From assembly GCF_024752355.1 (NCBI RefSeq), contig NZ_JANTHZ010000003.1:124001-188000 (forward strand): 64,000 nt of DNA, read 5' to 3'. Source of the stretch: Ancylobacter mangrovi (GTDB taxonomy: Bacteria; Pseudomonadota; Alphaproteobacteria; Rhizobiales; Xanthobacteraceae). The notes under the pieces were generated by a model. That model saw nothing but the letters and a program-made list of their open reading frames with translations, made no database searches and was not told the DNA's origin. Position 1 is the stretch's first letter. Every line of letters begins with the position of its first letter. Positions 9,518-18,893 of this stretch are shown here, in pieces. The translations under genes and the position numbers were made by a program.

Positions 9518-11017
9518 TCAGGCGAGCGCGGCGAGGGCCTCGCGTTCGAGCTCGCCGGCGAAGGCGGCGGCCTCGCCGATGGCGTGGCCGAACAGGATGA
9601 GGCACGGCCCGCCCGCGCCTTCCGCGACCGCCCGCTCCAGCGCCGGCGCCAGCGTGCCGACGGTGGCGGGGACCTGGCGCTCCTCCGGCCGCGTGGCCGA
9701 GAACACCGCGATCGCCGGCGTCGCCGGATCGAGCCCGGCGGCGATGGCCTGCGTGGCGAGCTCGGCCCAGGTGCGCTGGGGCATGTAGACGACCGTGGTC
9801 GCGGCCGGGTCGGTGAGCGCGGACCAGTCGAGGTCGCGCGGCAGGCGGCCGTCGCGGGCATGGGCGGTGACGAATTGCAGCCGGCGCGCATGGTCGCGAT
9901 GGGTGAGCGAGACGGCGAGACGGCCGGCCGCGCCCTGCGCCGCGCTGATGCCCGGCACCACCTCGACCGGGATGCCGGCGGCACGGGCGGCGGCGATCTC
10001 CTCGCCGGCACGGCCGAACACCATCGGGTCGCCGCCCTTGAGGCGCACCACGCGCTTGCCCTGCGTCGCCAGCGAGACCATCAGCGCGTTGATGTCGTCC
10101 TGCTTGCAGGAAGGCTTGTAGCCGGTCTTGCCGACCAGCATCTTCCTTGCCTCGCGGCGGGCGACGTCGAGCACCGCCGGGGCGACGAGATCGTCATAGA
10201 GCACCACGTCGGCCGACTGCAGCACGCGCACCGCCTTGAGGGTGAGCAGTTCCGGGTCGCCCGGGCCGGCGCCGACCAGCGCCACCGAGCCGCGCCCGGC
10301 GGCGCCGCGCTCGAACTCGGCACGGGCGAGCAGGTCGTCGCGCAGCGCTGGGGCGGGCTCGGCCTCGGGCGCCTCCAGGGCGCGCGCGGTGAAGCGCTCC
10401 CAGAAGCGGCGGCGGCCGTGATGGGAGAGCCCGAGCGCGCTCACCAGAGGGCGCCAGCTCCGTGCCGCCTCGGCCCAGTGGCGGAAGCCCTGCGGGATCA
10501 CCGCCTCGATCTTGGCCCGCACCGCCTGGCCGAACACCGGGGCGGCGCCGTCGGTGGAGATGCCGACCACCAGCGGCGAGCGGTTGACGATGGCGCCGAA
10601 GGCGAAATCGCAGAAGGCCGGCTTGTCGACCACGTTCACCGGCACGCCGGCGGCGCGGGCGGCAGCGGCGAAGCGCGCGCCTTCCTCGTCCTCCTCCATC
10701 GCGCCGATGGCGAGGGCGGCGCCGTCGAGGTCGGCCAGCGTCCAGTCGCGGGCGACGAGGCGTACCGGTCCGTCCGGCGGGGCGGCGGCGAGCGCCAGGA
10801 GATCCTCGCAGGGGGTGGGGGCGATCACCTCGACCTCGGCCCCGGCGGCGGACAGCAGCTCCGCCTTCCAGCTCGCCGCCTCCGAGCCCCCGGCCAGCAT
10901 CACGCGCCGGCCCTGAAGGGCGAAGAACACCGGCAGTCGGGCAAGCGCCGACATGCGCGCGGCCACGGGCCGGGCGGTGCGGTTGGCGGGAACGGGCGAG
11001 CGGTCGGCTTCAGTCAT
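9518..11017 (-). CDS. cysG: Siroheme synthase CysG (precorrin-2 dehydrogenase/ferrochelatase plus uroporphyrinogen-III methyltransferase)
   Basis: This 499-residue bifunctional enzyme makes siroheme for sulfite and nitrite reductases. The N-terminal part (about 25-230) has the NAD-binding segment VMLAGGSEAASWKAELL, NVVDKPAFCDF and GISTDGAAPVFGQAVR of the CysG dehydrogenase/chelatase domain. The C-terminal part (about 240-490) is a SAM-dependent methyltransferase with VGAGPGDPELLTLKA, YDDLV, VGKTGYKPSCKQDDIN, RLKGGDPMVFGRAGEE and VPGISAAQGA. It is transcribed alone on the minus strand, convergent with hisG. A perfect palindromic operator candidate lies 49 bases upstream of its ATG (11066-11087). 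Confidence 0.95.
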   Translation of the reverse strand: MTEADRSPVPANRTARPVAARMSALARLPVFFALQGRRVMLAGGSEAASWKAELLSAAGAEVEVIAPTPCEDLLALAAAPPDGPVRLVARDWTLADLDGAALAIGAMEEDEEGARFAAAARAAGVPVNVVDKPAFCDFAFGAIVNRSPLVVGISTDGAAPVFGQAVRAKIEAVIPQGFRHWAEAARSWRPLVSALGLSHHGRRRFWERFTARALEAPEAEPAPALRDDLLARAEFERGAAGRGSVALVGAGPGDPELLTLKAVRVLQSADVVLYDDLVAPAVLDVARREARKMLVGKTGYKPSCKQDDINALMVSLATQGKRVVRLKGGDPMVFGRAGEEIAAARAAGIPVEVVPGISAAQGAAGRLAVSLTHRDHARRLQFVTAHARDGRLPRDLDWSALTDPAATTVVYMPQRTWAELATQAIAAGLDPATPAIAVFSATRPEERQVPATVGTLAPALERAVAEGAGGPCLILFGHAIGEAAAFAGELEREALAALA

Positions 11018-11065
11018 GACATCAGGTGCCGGCAGTGAGCGGGATCGTTTAACACATACAAGGTG

Positions 11066-11087
11066 CGTTTATTCCAGTCAATAAACG
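11066..11087. promoter_or_regulatory. Perfect inverted repeat upstream of cysG (candidate operator)
   Basis: The arms CGTTTATT and AATAAACG are exact reverse complements separated by CCAGTC. The site begins 49 bases before the cysG start in an AT-rich patch, a normal position for a dimeric regulator. The rest of the 404-base gap between cysG and the gene at 11422 (11018-11421) shows no convincing gene. I cannot name the regulator; a sulfur- or nitrogen-responsive factor is only a guess from the cysG context. Confidence 0.55.
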
Positions 11088-11421
11088 ATATTCTAATGTG
11101 AATTACGGGCTTCCTGCCCCCACGTGGCGGGCGACGTGCCGCAGAAGCGGGCGCCATGCGGGACGCGCAACGCATGGGCCAACTGCCATGTTTGCGGGAA
11201 CCGGCCGGGCGCTTGCGGATTGTCTCCCCGCGTGTGGCCTGCATCACGAAGGAGATCCAGCTAATCGGCGCCCAACTGGAGAGTACCTGCGCAATACCTG
11301 GCGTTGTCATCGCTCCATTACAAATTGTTTAGGGACGTATTCATTGGGCGTTCATGTCGTGAGCTGCATCGTTCCTGTCATAGATGATGTGAAATGACAC
11401 ATCGCGCTTGGAGTATACGTC

Positions 11422-11814
11422 ATGAAACGACTGATTATTGCCGCTTCTCTTCTGTCTGTGCTTGGCACCCCCATGGCGTTCGCGCAGGGTGGGTACTCGC
11501 AGGGGCACCAGAAGCCCCCCTACGCGCAGCCGCACAACACGCCCACCCGGCACGGGCCGCCACCGCACGCGCAGGCGAACGGGCACGCCCAGCACCATGT
11601 GCAGGCCAAGCCGCATCATGCGCAGCCCCATCACTCGCAGTGGTCGAGGGGGAAGCGGCTGCCGGCCGGTTACCGTCAGAACGTCGTGACCGACTACCGG
11701 CGCTATCATCTCGCCCCGCCGCCGCGCGGCTACAAGTGGGTGCGCGTCAATAACGAGTACCTGATGATCGGCATCGTCAGCGGCCTGATCTCGTCGATCG
11801 CGCAGGGCGGCTGA
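11422..11814 (+). CDS. RcnB-like periplasmic protein with His-rich linker
   Basis: This 130-residue protein starts with a Sec signal peptide ([22 protein letters not shown], cleavage predicted after AFA near residue 21). Residues 25-75 are rich in His, Pro and Gln with many HH and PH pairs that could bind metal. The C-terminal 55 residues ([35 protein letters not shown]) match the RcnB-family domain, whose E. coli namesake modulates nickel/cobalt efflux in the periplasm. Neither RcnA nor any nickel gene is nearby, so the metal role is inferred from family only. It is a single gene ending at a bidirectional terminator. Confidence 0.8.
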   Translation: MKRLIIAASLLSVLGTPMAFAQGGYSQGHQKPPYAQPHNTPTRHGPPPHAQANGHAQHHVQAKPHHAQPHHSQWSRGKRLPAGYRQNVVTDYRRYHLAPPPRGYKWVRVNNEYLMIGIVSGLISSIAQGG

Positions 11815-11877
11815 GCTGGCGCACGGGACGACCGCCCCTGGGCGGATGCTTTCCCCAACGAGCGGGTTGAAAAGAAA

Positions 11878-11900
11878 GGGACGCGGCAGTGCCGCGTCCC
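11878..11900. terminator. Bidirectional terminator between the RcnB-like gene and msrA
   Basis: A perfect 10-bp stem (GGGACGCGGC / GCCGCGTCCC) with a 3-base loop is flanked by AAAAGAAA on the left and TTCGTGCTTT on the right. It lies in the gap between two convergent genes, so it can terminate both; the minus-strand side has the better U-tract. Confidence 0.8.
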
Positions 11901-11924
11901 TTCGTGCTTTCCGGGGAGGACGTC

Positions 11925-12578
11925 TCAGGCGTTCACGCCGGTCCCGATCGGGCAGGAGACGCCGGTGCCGCCCAGCCCGCAATAGCCGTTCGGGTTCCGG
12001 GCGAGATATTGCTGGTGGTAGTCCTCGGCGAAATAGAAGGTCGGGGCGTCGACGATCTCGGTGGTGATCGGCGGGAAACCCTTCGCCTTCAGCGCCGCGT
12101 CATAGGCCGTCTTGCTGGCCTCGGCCGCCGCGCGCTGCTCGGGCGAGGTGACATAGATGCCGGAGCGGTAGGTGGTGCCGACATCGTTGCCCTGGCGCAT
12201 GCCCTGGGTCGGGTCGTGGCTCTCCCAGAACAGCCTGAGCAGTTCGTCATAGGACACCCTCGCCGGATCGTAGACCACGAGCACCGCCTCGGCGTGGCCG
12301 GTCATGCCGGTGCAGGTCTCCTCATAGGTCGGGTTCGGCGTGATGCCGTTGATGTAGCCGACCGCGGTGACCCAGACACCGGGCGTCCGCCAGAACTTGC
12401 GCTCCGCGCCCCAGAAGCAGCCGAGCGCGAAGATCGCGGTCTCATAGCCCTCGGGATAGGGGCCCTTGAGGGCGTGGCCGTTGACCACGTGGCGCGCCGA
12501 GGTCGGGATCGGCTGCGGGCGCCCGGGCAGGGCGGTGTCGGGGGTCGGCAGGTCGAGACTCTTCTTGAAGAAGAACAT
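11925..12578 (-). CDS. msrA: Peptide-methionine (S)-S-oxide reductase MsrA
   Basis: MsrA reduces methionine-S-sulfoxide in oxidised proteins using thioredoxin. The catalytic motif GCFWGAE is at residues 53-59 (reactive Cys54), and [10 protein letters not shown] follows near the C-terminus, where [14 protein letters not shown] supplies two further cysteines that could act as resolving residues. The 217-residue length suits the longer MsrA class with an N-terminal extension; no signal peptide is evident, so it should be cytosolic. It is transcribed alone and converges on the terminator at 11878-11900. Confidence 0.95.
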   Translation of the reverse strand: MFFFKKSLDLPTPDTALPGRPQPIPTSARHVVNGHALKGPYPEGYETAIFALGCFWGAERKFWRTPGVWVTAVGYINGITPNPTYEETCTGMTGHAEAVLVVYDPARVSYDELLRLFWESHDPTQGMRQGNDVGTTYRSGIYVTSPEQRAAAEASKTAYDAALKAKGFPPITTEIVDAPTFYFAEDYHQQYLARNPNGYCGLGGTGVSCPIGTGVNA

Positions 12579-12738
12579 GGCTTCGTCCCTCGTTTTCCGC
12601 TGCCTAATGTAGTCATTCCGGGCCGTGCTTGCGAGGGCGGCGCCGTGCGATCGCGCAAGCGTGGTCGTGCCGGGACGCCGGGAAGGGCGGCGGGTGCGGG
12701 GGCGCGCGTGCGCGATCCGGTCGCCGGCGCGCCGGGCG

Positions 12739-13038
12739 TCAGCGGCGCTTCGGGCGCCCGATCAGGATCAGGAGGAGCCCGAGCACGCCGAGCACGGCGA
12801 AGAGGGGCGCCTGCAGCAGCGGCACCATCACCGTCTCCCACGTCCCGGCGGGCAGGTTGGAGCTGACGAGGTCCTCGGCGCGCGCCAGGCTGGTCTCGCT
12901 GGTGGCGAGCCAGGTGACGCCGAGCGGGGTCATCACCAGGCTCGAGGAGGCGATCGAGCGCACGCCGTCGAGCACGAGGGCGACGAACCCGCCGGCCAGC
13001 AGCCACATGCCGACGAAGCGCAACAGGAAGCGGATCAT
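12739..13038 (-). CDS. Small membrane protein of unknown function
   Basis: This 99-residue protein has two hydrophobic segments (about residues 5-25 and 72-92) around a polar middle that includes [17 protein letters not shown], and ends in a basic tail (IGRPKRR). I recall similar two-helix proteins (MIRFLLRF start, GLLLILIGR end) in other Rhizobiales as conserved hypotheticals, sometimes mislabelled as PetM-like. No function can be assigned. It is on the minus strand 160 bases upstream of msrA and may share a transcript with it. Confidence 0.7.
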   Translation of the reverse strand: MIRFLLRFVGMWLLAGGFVALVLDGVRSIASSSLVMTPLGVTWLATSETSLARAEDLVSSNLPAGTWETVMVPLLQAPLFAVLGVLGLLLILIGRPKRR

Positions 13039-13481
13039 GCTGTGGTCTGTCCCCCGAACGGCCCCGACACGGCGCCCCGATATCCCCCGGCCGCCGTGCT
13101 TTCCCAGACGTCGCGTCCTTGCGGACGCCCTGTCCTCTTAGACGCCATCGCCAACCCGCCGCAAGGCCGCATCCGGCCGTGTCGCGCTCCTTTGCCGCGC
13201 GGGCGGGCCGAAAGCGGCGGGCTGCCGGGCCGGCATGCCGCCGGGTGAGCAGGGGCGGGTGCCGCCGCGGCGGGCGGGAGGCGCTGCCGGCGGGAGGTAA
13301 GCGGGAAGTGGCACGTTCCCCATCGGCGTTCCGCTGCGTCGTTCCGCCGCCACCTCGCGCCTCCGTGAAGACCCGTAGCCTTGACCTGAATCAAGGCTGC
13401 CGGGGTGCCGCAAGGCGAATGGTCGACCCGATTGAATGGAGTCGTTCCAGATCCAAGGAGATCGGGGGCGTGGAGGGTCGC
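13039..13481. other. Intergenic region upstream of ccoN
   Basis: This 443-base gap separates the minus-strand small membrane gene from ccoN. Most of it is G+C-rich with no protein-like frame. The recognisable element is the FNR/FixK box at 13381-13394. If it activates as a class II site (centre at -41.5), transcription would start near 13429, about 50 bases before the ccoN ATG. Confidence 0.6.
13381..13394 (+). promoter_or_regulatory. FNR/FixK-type box controlling the cco operon
   Basis: TTGACCTGAATCAA matches the consensus TTGAT-N4-ATCAA at nine of ten defined positions (left half one mismatch, right half perfect). It lies about 88 bases upstream of the ccoN start. FnrL/FixK activation of ccoNOQP in low oxygen is established in alphaproteobacteria, so low-oxygen induction is likely here. 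Confidence 0.85.
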
Positions 13482-15203
13482 ATGACGCAACTGAGCAGCG
13501 CCACGAGGCAGGAAAACGGCGGGTCGGGCGCCACCGAGCCAGGTGTCGATCAATCCGGCCGCAAGAAGCTGACATTCGGCGAAGGAGGCCTCGCCTTCGT
13601 GTTCGCGGTGATGACGCTGGTGTGCATCACCGTCGCCTCGCGGGCGCAGGACCCCGGCTACGCCTTCCACGCCTATCTCTCGGCGCTGGCGAGCGTGGCG
13701 GCGGTGTTCGTCATCCTCAACCGCTATGTGGAGCGGCCGGCCGCGCTGCCCCCGCTCGAGATCGCCGGCAAGCCCAACTACAATATGGGGCCGGTCAAGT
13801 TCGCCACCGTGGCGGCGATGTTCTGGGGAATTGCCGGTTTCACGGTCGGCGTCATCATCGCCTTCCAGCTCGCCTTCCCCTGGCTCAATTTCGACCTGCC
13901 CTGGACCGCCTTCGGCCGGCTCCGGCCGCTGCACACCTCGGCGGTGATCTTCGCCTTCGGCGGCAACGTGCTGATCGGCACCTCGTTCTACGTCGTGCAG
14001 CGCACCTCGCGGGCGCGGCTGGCGGGCGAACTGGCGCCGTGGTTCGTGGTGCTGGGCTACAATTTCTTCATCGTCATCGCCGGCACCGGCTATCTGCTCG
14101 GCATCACCCAGTCGAAGGAATATGCCGAGCCGGAATGGTACGCCGACCTGTGGCTGACGGTGGTGTGGGTGACCTACCTGCTGGTGTTCCTCGCCACGCT
14201 GTGGCGGCGCAAGGAACCGCACATCTATGTGGCGAACTGGTTCTACCTCGCCTTCATCGTCACCATCGCGATGCTGCACCTGGGCAACAATGCGAGCCTT
14301 CCGGTCTCGGTGTTCTCGCCCAAGTCCTACATCGTGTGGTCGGGCGTGCAGGACGCCATGGTGCAGTGGTGGTACGGCCATAACGCGGTCGGCTTCTTCC
14401 TGACCGCCGGCTTCCTCGCCATCATGTACTACTTCATCCCCAAGCGCGCCGACCGGCCGGTCTATTCCTACCGGCTGTCGATCATCCACTTCTGGGCGCT
14501 GATCTTCCTCTACATCTGGGCGGGCCCGCACCACCTGCACTACACCGCGCTGCCGGACTGGGCGCAGACGCTCGGCATGACCTTCTCGATCATGCTGTGG
14601 ATGCCCTCCTGGGGCGGCATGATCAACGGGCTGATGACGCTCTCGGGCGCGTGGGACAAGCTGCGCACCGACCCGGTGATCCGCATGATGGTGGTCTCGG
14701 TCGCCTTCTACGGCATGTCGACCTTCGAGGGGCCGATGATGTCGGTGAAGGCGGTGAACTCGCTCAGCCACTACACCGACTGGACCATCGGCCACGTGCA
14801 TTCGGGCGCGCTGGGCTGGGTCGCCTACATCTCCTTCGGCGCCATCTACTGCCTGGTGCCGTGGCTGTGGAACAAGCGCGAGCTCTACTCCCTGCGCCTC
14901 GTCAACTGGCACTTCTGGATCTCGACGCTGGGCATCGTCTTCTACATCTCGGCGATGTGGGTGGCGGGCATCCTGCAGGGCCTGATGTGGCGCGCCTACA
15001 CCTCGCTCGGCTTCCTCGAATACTCGTTCATCGAGACCGTCGAGGCGATGCATCCCTTCTACATCATCCGCGCGGTGGGCGGGGTGCTGTTCCTGCTCGG
15101 CGCGCTGCTGATGGCCTTCAACCTCTACATGACCATCCGCCAGCCCGACGCGGTCGAGGCCGACACCGGCGCGCGCGCGCCGTCCCTCGTGCCGGCCGAG
15201 TGA
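13482..15203 (+). CDS. ccoN: cbb3-type cytochrome c oxidase subunit I
   Basis: CcoN is the catalytic heme-copper subunit of the high-affinity cbb3 oxidase in the inner membrane. From the ATG at 13482 (GGAGGG 6-10 bases upstream) it has 573 residues. Histidines expected for heme b, heme b3 and CuB appear in [44 protein letters not shown] and [10 protein letters not shown], and about twelve hydrophobic helices follow the N-terminus. The first 30 residues are a polar Ser/Gly/Gln-rich extension. It begins the ccoNOQP operon, 11 bases before ccoO. Confidence 0.96.
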   Translation: MTQLSSATRQENGGSGATEPGVDQSGRKKLTFGEGGLAFVFAVMTLVCITVASRAQDPGYAFHAYLSALASVAAVFVILNRYVERPAALPPLEIAGKPNYNMGPVKFATVAAMFWGIAGFTVGVIIAFQLAFPWLNFDLPWTAFGRLRPLHTSAVIFAFGGNVLIGTSFYVVQRTSRARLAGELAPWFVVLGYNFFIVIAGTGYLLGITQSKEYAEPEWYADLWLTVVWVTYLLVFLATLWRRKEPHIYVANWFYLAFIVTIAMLHLGNNASLPVSVFSPKSYIVWSGVQDAMVQWWYGHNAVGFFLTAGFLAIMYYFIPKRADRPVYSYRLSIIHFWALIFLYIWAGPHHLHYTALPDWAQTLGMTFSIMLWMPSWGGMINGLMTLSGAWDKLRTDPVIRMMVVSVAFYGMSTFEGPMMSVKAVNSLSHYTDWTIGHVHSGALGWVAYISFGAIYCLVPWLWNKRELYSLRLVNWHFWISTLGIVFYISAMWVAGILQGLMWRAYTSLGFLEYSFIETVEAMHPFYIIRAVGGVLFLLGALLMAFNLYMTIRQPDAVEADTGARAPSLVPAE

Positions 15204-15214
15204 GGATCCCCATC

Positions 15215-15976
15215 ATGGCTGAAGCCGCAACCAAGAAGACCCCGACCTCGCTCTGGGCCAAGCATGCCTTCTTCGAGAAGAACTCGATCTGGCTGGTGAT
15301 CGGCATCCTGATCGTGGTCGCCATCGGCGGCCTGGTCGAGATCGTGCCGCTGTTCTACCTGAAGAGCACGATCGAGAAGGTCTCGGGCGTGCGTCCCTGG
15401 ACGCCGCTCGAGCTCGCCGGGCGCAACATCTATGTGCGCGAGGGCTGCTACAACTGCCACTCGCAGATGATCCGCCCGCTGCGCGACGAGGTGGAGCGCT
15501 ACGGCCACTACTCGCTGGCGGCCGAGAGCATGTACGACCACCCGTTCCAGTGGGGCTCCAAGCGCACCGGGCCGGATCTCGCCCGCGTCGGCAACAAATA
15601 TTCCGACGAGTGGCAGCGTCAGCACCTCGCCGATCCGCGCTCGGTGGTGCCGGGCTCGATCATGCCCGGCTACCCGTTCCTGGCGCGCACCCGGCTGAAG
15701 GCCGAGTATATCGCCGAGGACCTGTCGACCCAGGCCGAGCTCGGCGTGCCCTATTCGCCCGAGATGGTGGAGAACGCGCTCGCCGACCTGCGCGCCCAGG
15801 CCGATCCGAATGCCGACGCCGATGCCCTCGACGAGCGCTATCCGGGCGCCCAGCAGCGCGACTTCGACGGCAATCCCGCCCTGCTTTCCGAGGCCGATGC
15901 GCTGATCGCCTACCTGCAGGCGCTCGGCACCATGGTCGATTTCAAGCTCTATGACGACAAGGCCAATGTGCGCTGA
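15215..15976 (+). CDS. ccoO: cbb3-type cytochrome c oxidase subunit II (mono-heme)
   Basis: CcoO is the membrane-anchored mono-heme cytochrome c of the cbb3 oxidase. The 253-residue protein has one N-terminal helix (about 24-45) and a CYNCH heme-binding motif at residues 78-82, followed by [10 protein letters not shown], typical of the family. [11 protein letters not shown] near the middle contains the likely axial methionine. It passes electrons from CcoP toward CcoN. The start at 15215 is 11 bases after ccoN, and ccoQ begins 11 bases after its stop. Confidence 0.96.
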   Translation: MAEAATKKTPTSLWAKHAFFEKNSIWLVIGILIVVAIGGLVEIVPLFYLKSTIEKVSGVRPWTPLELAGRNIYVREGCYNCHSQMIRPLRDEVERYGHYSLAAESMYDHPFQWGSKRTGPDLARVGNKYSDEWQRQHLADPRSVVPGSIMPGYPFLARTRLKAEYIAEDLSTQAELGVPYSPEMVENALADLRAQADPNADADALDERYPGAQQRDFDGNPALLSEADALIAYLQALGTMVDFKLYDDKANVR

Positions 15977-15987
15977 GGAGGCATGAC

Positions 15988-16143
15988 ATGAACGAGACCT
16001 ACCGCGCCCTTGCCGAGTTCGCCCAGACCTGGGGCCTCGTCTATTTCGTCGCGATCTTCCTGTGCGTGCTCGCCTATGCGCTGAACCCGCGGCGCAAGGG
16101 CGAGTTCGACGAAGCCGCCCGCCTGCCTCTGAGCGAGGACTGA
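15988..16143 (+). CDS. ccoQ: cbb3-type cytochrome c oxidase subunit CcoQ
   Basis: This 51-residue protein has one membrane helix (about residues 16-31, GLVYFVAIFLCVLAYAL) followed by NPRRKGEFDEAARLPLSED, the usual CcoQ tail. It stabilises the oxidase complex. The ATG at 15988 is preceded by GAGGAG; an ATG five bases earlier meets an immediate stop. It sits 4 bases before ccoP, as expected in the ccoNOQP order. Confidence 0.93.
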   Translation: MNETYRALAEFAQTWGLVYFVAIFLCVLAYALNPRRKGEFDEAARLPLSED

Positions 16144-16147
16144 GACC

Positions 16148-17056
16148 ATGGCCGACATTCATGCGCAGAACCCGCACGCCCAGGACGCGCACAAGCACGA
16201 GGTCGACGCCGTCACCGGCGTGTCGACCACCGGCCACGAATGGGACGGCATCAGGGAGCTGAACAACCCGCTGCCGCGCTGGTGGCTGTGGCTGTTCTAT
16301 GCCTGCATCGCCTGGGCCGTGGTCTACTGGTTCGCCTATCCGGCCTGGCCGCTGGTCTCGGGCTACACCTCCGGCCTGCTGGGCTGGAACTCGCGCGAGG
16401 CGATCCAGGCGGACCTCGCGGCGCTGCACGCCCAGCGCGCCGCCTTCGCCGGCAAGCTGGACGCGGCCTCGCTCGAAGAGATCGAGGCCAACCCCGAGCT
16501 GCTCGCCTTCGCCCGCGCCCAGGGCCGGGCGGCGTTCGGCGACAATTGCGCGCCGTGCCACGGCGCGGGCGCCGGCGGCGCCAAGGGCTATCCCAACCTC
16601 AACGACGACGACTGGCTGTGGGGCGGCACGCTGGAGCAGATCCAGAACACCATCCTGCACGGGGCGCGCTCGACCGACGATGGCGGGCACATGGGCGACA
16701 TGCCGGCCTTCGGGCGCGACGGCATCCTGACCCGGCCGCAGGTGTTCGCGGTCGCCGACTACGTGCTCTCGCTGTCCGGCCACGCGCCGGAGGGGGCAAC
16801 CGACCTCGAGGCCGGCAAGCAGGTGTTCGAGGCCAACTGCGTCGCCTGCCACGGGCCGGACGCCAAGGGCAATCCCGAGCTCGGGGCGCCGAACCTGACC
16901 GACGCCATCTGGCTCTACGGGTCCGACCGCGACACGATCGTCGCCACCGTCACCAACGGGCGCGGCGGCATCATGCCGGCCTGGTCGGGCCGGCTCGACC
17001 CGAGCACCATCAAGGCGCTCACGGTCTATGTCCACGCGCTGGGCGGCGGCAAGTAA
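16148..17056 (+). CDS. ccoP: cbb3-type cytochrome c oxidase subunit III (di-heme)
   Basis: CcoP is the membrane-anchored di-heme cytochrome c that accepts electrons for the cbb3 oxidase. The 302-residue protein has a cytoplasmic N-terminus containing GVSTTGHEWDGIRELNNPLPRWW, one membrane helix (about 46-65), and two heme motifs, CAPCH (134-138) and CVACH (231-235). Likely axial methionines are M185 (GDMPAF) and M276 (IMPAW). The first 18 residues are His/Ala/Asp-rich. It ends the ccoNOQP block; a strong stem-loop follows before ccoG. Confidence 0.96.
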   Translation: MADIHAQNPHAQDAHKHEVDAVTGVSTTGHEWDGIRELNNPLPRWWLWLFYACIAWAVVYWFAYPAWPLVSGYTSGLLGWNSREAIQADLAALHAQRAAFAGKLDAASLEEIEANPELLAFARAQGRAAFGDNCAPCHGAGAGGAKGYPNLNDDDWLWGGTLEQIQNTILHGARSTDDGGHMGDMPAFGRDGILTRPQVFAVADYVLSLSGHAPEGATDLEAGKQVFEANCVACHGPDAKGNPELGAPNLTDAIWLYGSDRDTIVATVTNGRGGIMPAWSGRLDPSTIKALTVYVHALGGGK

Positions 17057-17164
17057 GCGCCCGACAGGCGAGGCCGGGCGGCGGAGGGGCGGCCCGGGCC
17101 GGCGCCGGATCAGGCGCCCGCGGCCTTCGCGCCCGCATGGGCGAGCGGGCCGCGGTGCGCCGGT

Positions 17165-17199
17165 GAGGGGGCTCCGGCCGGGGGCGGAGGAGCCCCCTC
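17165..17199 (+). terminator. Stem-loop between ccoP and ccoG
   Basis: An exact 11-bp stem (GAGGGGGCTCC / GGAGCCCCCTC) with a 13-base loop lies in the 322-base gap 17057-17378. No U-tract follows, so it may be a weak or factor-dependent terminator, or an mRNA-stabilising hairpin that sets the ratio between oxidase subunits and assembly proteins. I saw no gene or FNR box in the gap. Confidence 0.5.
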
Positions 17200-17378
17200 A
17201 CTCCCTTCCCGCGCCCTGTCCCCGAGGGCTTCAAGCGACGTTGCGCGCGGCGTCCGGCTGCGGCGGGGCGCCCCAGCGGCGTGCCGCCGCATAAGCAGTT
17301 TCCCGCCCGGCATGGACCGGATCAACGGCCTATTCTCGAACGCCTAAAAGGAGCCGAGGAAAGGCCGGGACAGGCAAG

Positions 17379-18836
17379 ATGAACGTGGCGACGAAAGCGG
17401 AAGTGGATACCGATATCGAGGGCCCGCTCTACGAGGCGCGGCGCAAGATCTATCCGATCGCGGTGCACGGCACCTTCCGCCGCATCAAGTGGACGCTGCT
17501 CGTCATCACGCTCGGCATCTACTACCTGCTGCCCTTCGTGCGCTGGGACCGCGGGCCGAACGCGCCCTCGCAGGCGGTGCTGGTCGACCTCGCCAACGGG
17601 CGCTTCTACTTCTTCTTCATCGAGATCTGGCCGCAGGAGATCTACTACATCACCGGCCTGCTGATCCTGGCGGCGCTGGTGCTGTTCCTGATGAACGCGG
17701 TCGCCGGGCGGCTATGGTGCGGCTATCTGTGCCCGCAGACCGTGTGGACCGACCTGTTCCAGGCCATCGAGCGCATGGTGGAGGGCGACCCGCGCCAGCG
17801 CCGCGACAAGCTCAAGCACGCCTCGCGCACGCAGCGCGCCTTCGAGGCGGCGGCCAAGCACGCGCTCTGGCTGATGGTGGCGTGGTGGACCGGCGGCGCC
17901 TGGGTGCTCTACTTCGCCGATGCGCCGACCCTCGCCATGCAGCTCCTGAAGGGCGAGGCGCCGCTGGTCGCCTATCTGTGGATCGCCATCCTCACCTTCA
18001 CCACCTATGTGCTCGCCGGCCACATGCGTGAGCAGGTGTGCACCTATATGTGCCCGTGGCCGCGCATCCAGGCCGCGCTGACCGACGAATACGCGCTCAA
18101 CGTCACCTATCGGTACGACCGCGGCGAGCCGCGCGGCTCGCTCAAGAAGACCGAGGCGCTGAAGCTCGAAGGCCTGCCGGCGGGCGACTGCATCGACTGC
18201 CGGCAATGCGTCGCCGCCTGCCCGACCGGGGTCGACATCCGGCTCGGCAGCCAGCTCTCCTGCGTGCAGTGCGGGCTGTGCATCGACGCCTGCGACACGG
18301 TGATGAAGAAGGTCGGCCGTCCGACCGGGCTGATCGCCTACGACACCGAGATGAACGTCGAGCGGCGGATCAAGGGCCTGCCGCCGGTGACGAAGATCCT
18401 GCGCGCGCGCACGGTGCTCTACGCGGCGCTGATCGTGATCGTCGGCGGCATCATGGTGGCGACGCTGGCGATGCGCGGCTCGGAATCGGTCGCGGTGATC
18501 CATGACCGCAACCCGCTCTTCGTGCAGCTCTCCGATGGGGCGATCCGCAACGCCTACACGCTGCGGCTGGTCAACAAGCAGTCCATGCCGCGCCGCTTCG
18601 CCATCTCGGTGACGGGCGTGCCGCAGGCGCAGCTCGAGATCGCCGGCGGCACCACCGAGATGGAGGACGGGCGGCCGGTGGTCGAGGTCGGCCCCGACCA
18701 GACCTTCGAGCTGCGCGCGCTGGTCTCGACCGAAGCCCGGCTGCCGGCCAACGCCTCGCTCGAGATGAGCTTCCAGATCACCGACGTCGCCAGCGGCGAG
18801 ACCAGCTCGGCGCCCGACCACTTCAAGGGCCCCTGA
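17379..18836 (+). CDS. ccoG: cbb3 oxidase assembly ferredoxin-like protein CcoG/FixG
   Basis: CcoG is a membrane 2x[4Fe-4S] protein; in related bacteria it acts as a cupric reductase for cbb3 assembly. The 485-residue protein has membrane helices near 38-55, 87-107, 160-180 and 195-215, the conserved RLWCGYLCPQTVW (111-123) and CTYMCPWPR, then two ferredoxin clusters, C271-x2-C274-x2-C277-x3-C281 and C295-x2-C298-x2-C301-x3-C305. Another helix and an Ig-like C-terminal periplasmic domain follow. AAGGAGCCGAGGAAAGG lies upstream of the ATG. It opens the ccoGHIS block, 57 bases before ccoH. Confidence 0.95.
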   Translation: MNVATKAEVDTDIEGPLYEARRKIYPIAVHGTFRRIKWTLLVITLGIYYLLPFVRWDRGPNAPSQAVLVDLANGRFYFFFIEIWPQEIYYITGLLILAALVLFLMNAVAGRLWCGYLCPQTVWTDLFQAIERMVEGDPRQRRDKLKHASRTQRAFEAAAKHALWLMVAWWTGGAWVLYFADAPTLAMQLLKGEAPLVAYLWIAILTFTTYVLAGHMREQVCTYMCPWPRIQAALTDEYALNVTYRYDRGEPRGSLKKTEALKLEGLPAGDCIDCRQCVAACPTGVDIRLGSQLSCVQCGLCIDACDTVMKKVGRPTGLIAYDTEMNVERRIKGLPPVTKILRARTVLYAALIVIVGGIMVATLAMRGSESVAVIHDRNPLFVQLSDGAIRNAYTLRLVNKQSMPRRFAISVTGVPQAQLEIAGGTTEMEDGRPVVEVGPDQTFELRALVSTEARLPANASLEMSFQITDVASGETSSAPDHFKGP

Positions 18837-18893
18837 GCGCCGCGCCAACCGCGGCTACCGCCCGGTCCGAACCGCCTTGCAAGGGAGTACGCC

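Noticed and set aside
11014-11310. Minus-strand 98-codon frame upstream of cysG
   Set aside because: Contains the palindrome and AT-rich promoter; composition is not protein-like.
13035-15053. Minus-strand open frame of 672 codons over ccoN
   Set aside because: It is Arg/His/Gly-rich with no domain and lies opposite the well-conserved ccoN; such shadows are common in G+C-rich DNA.
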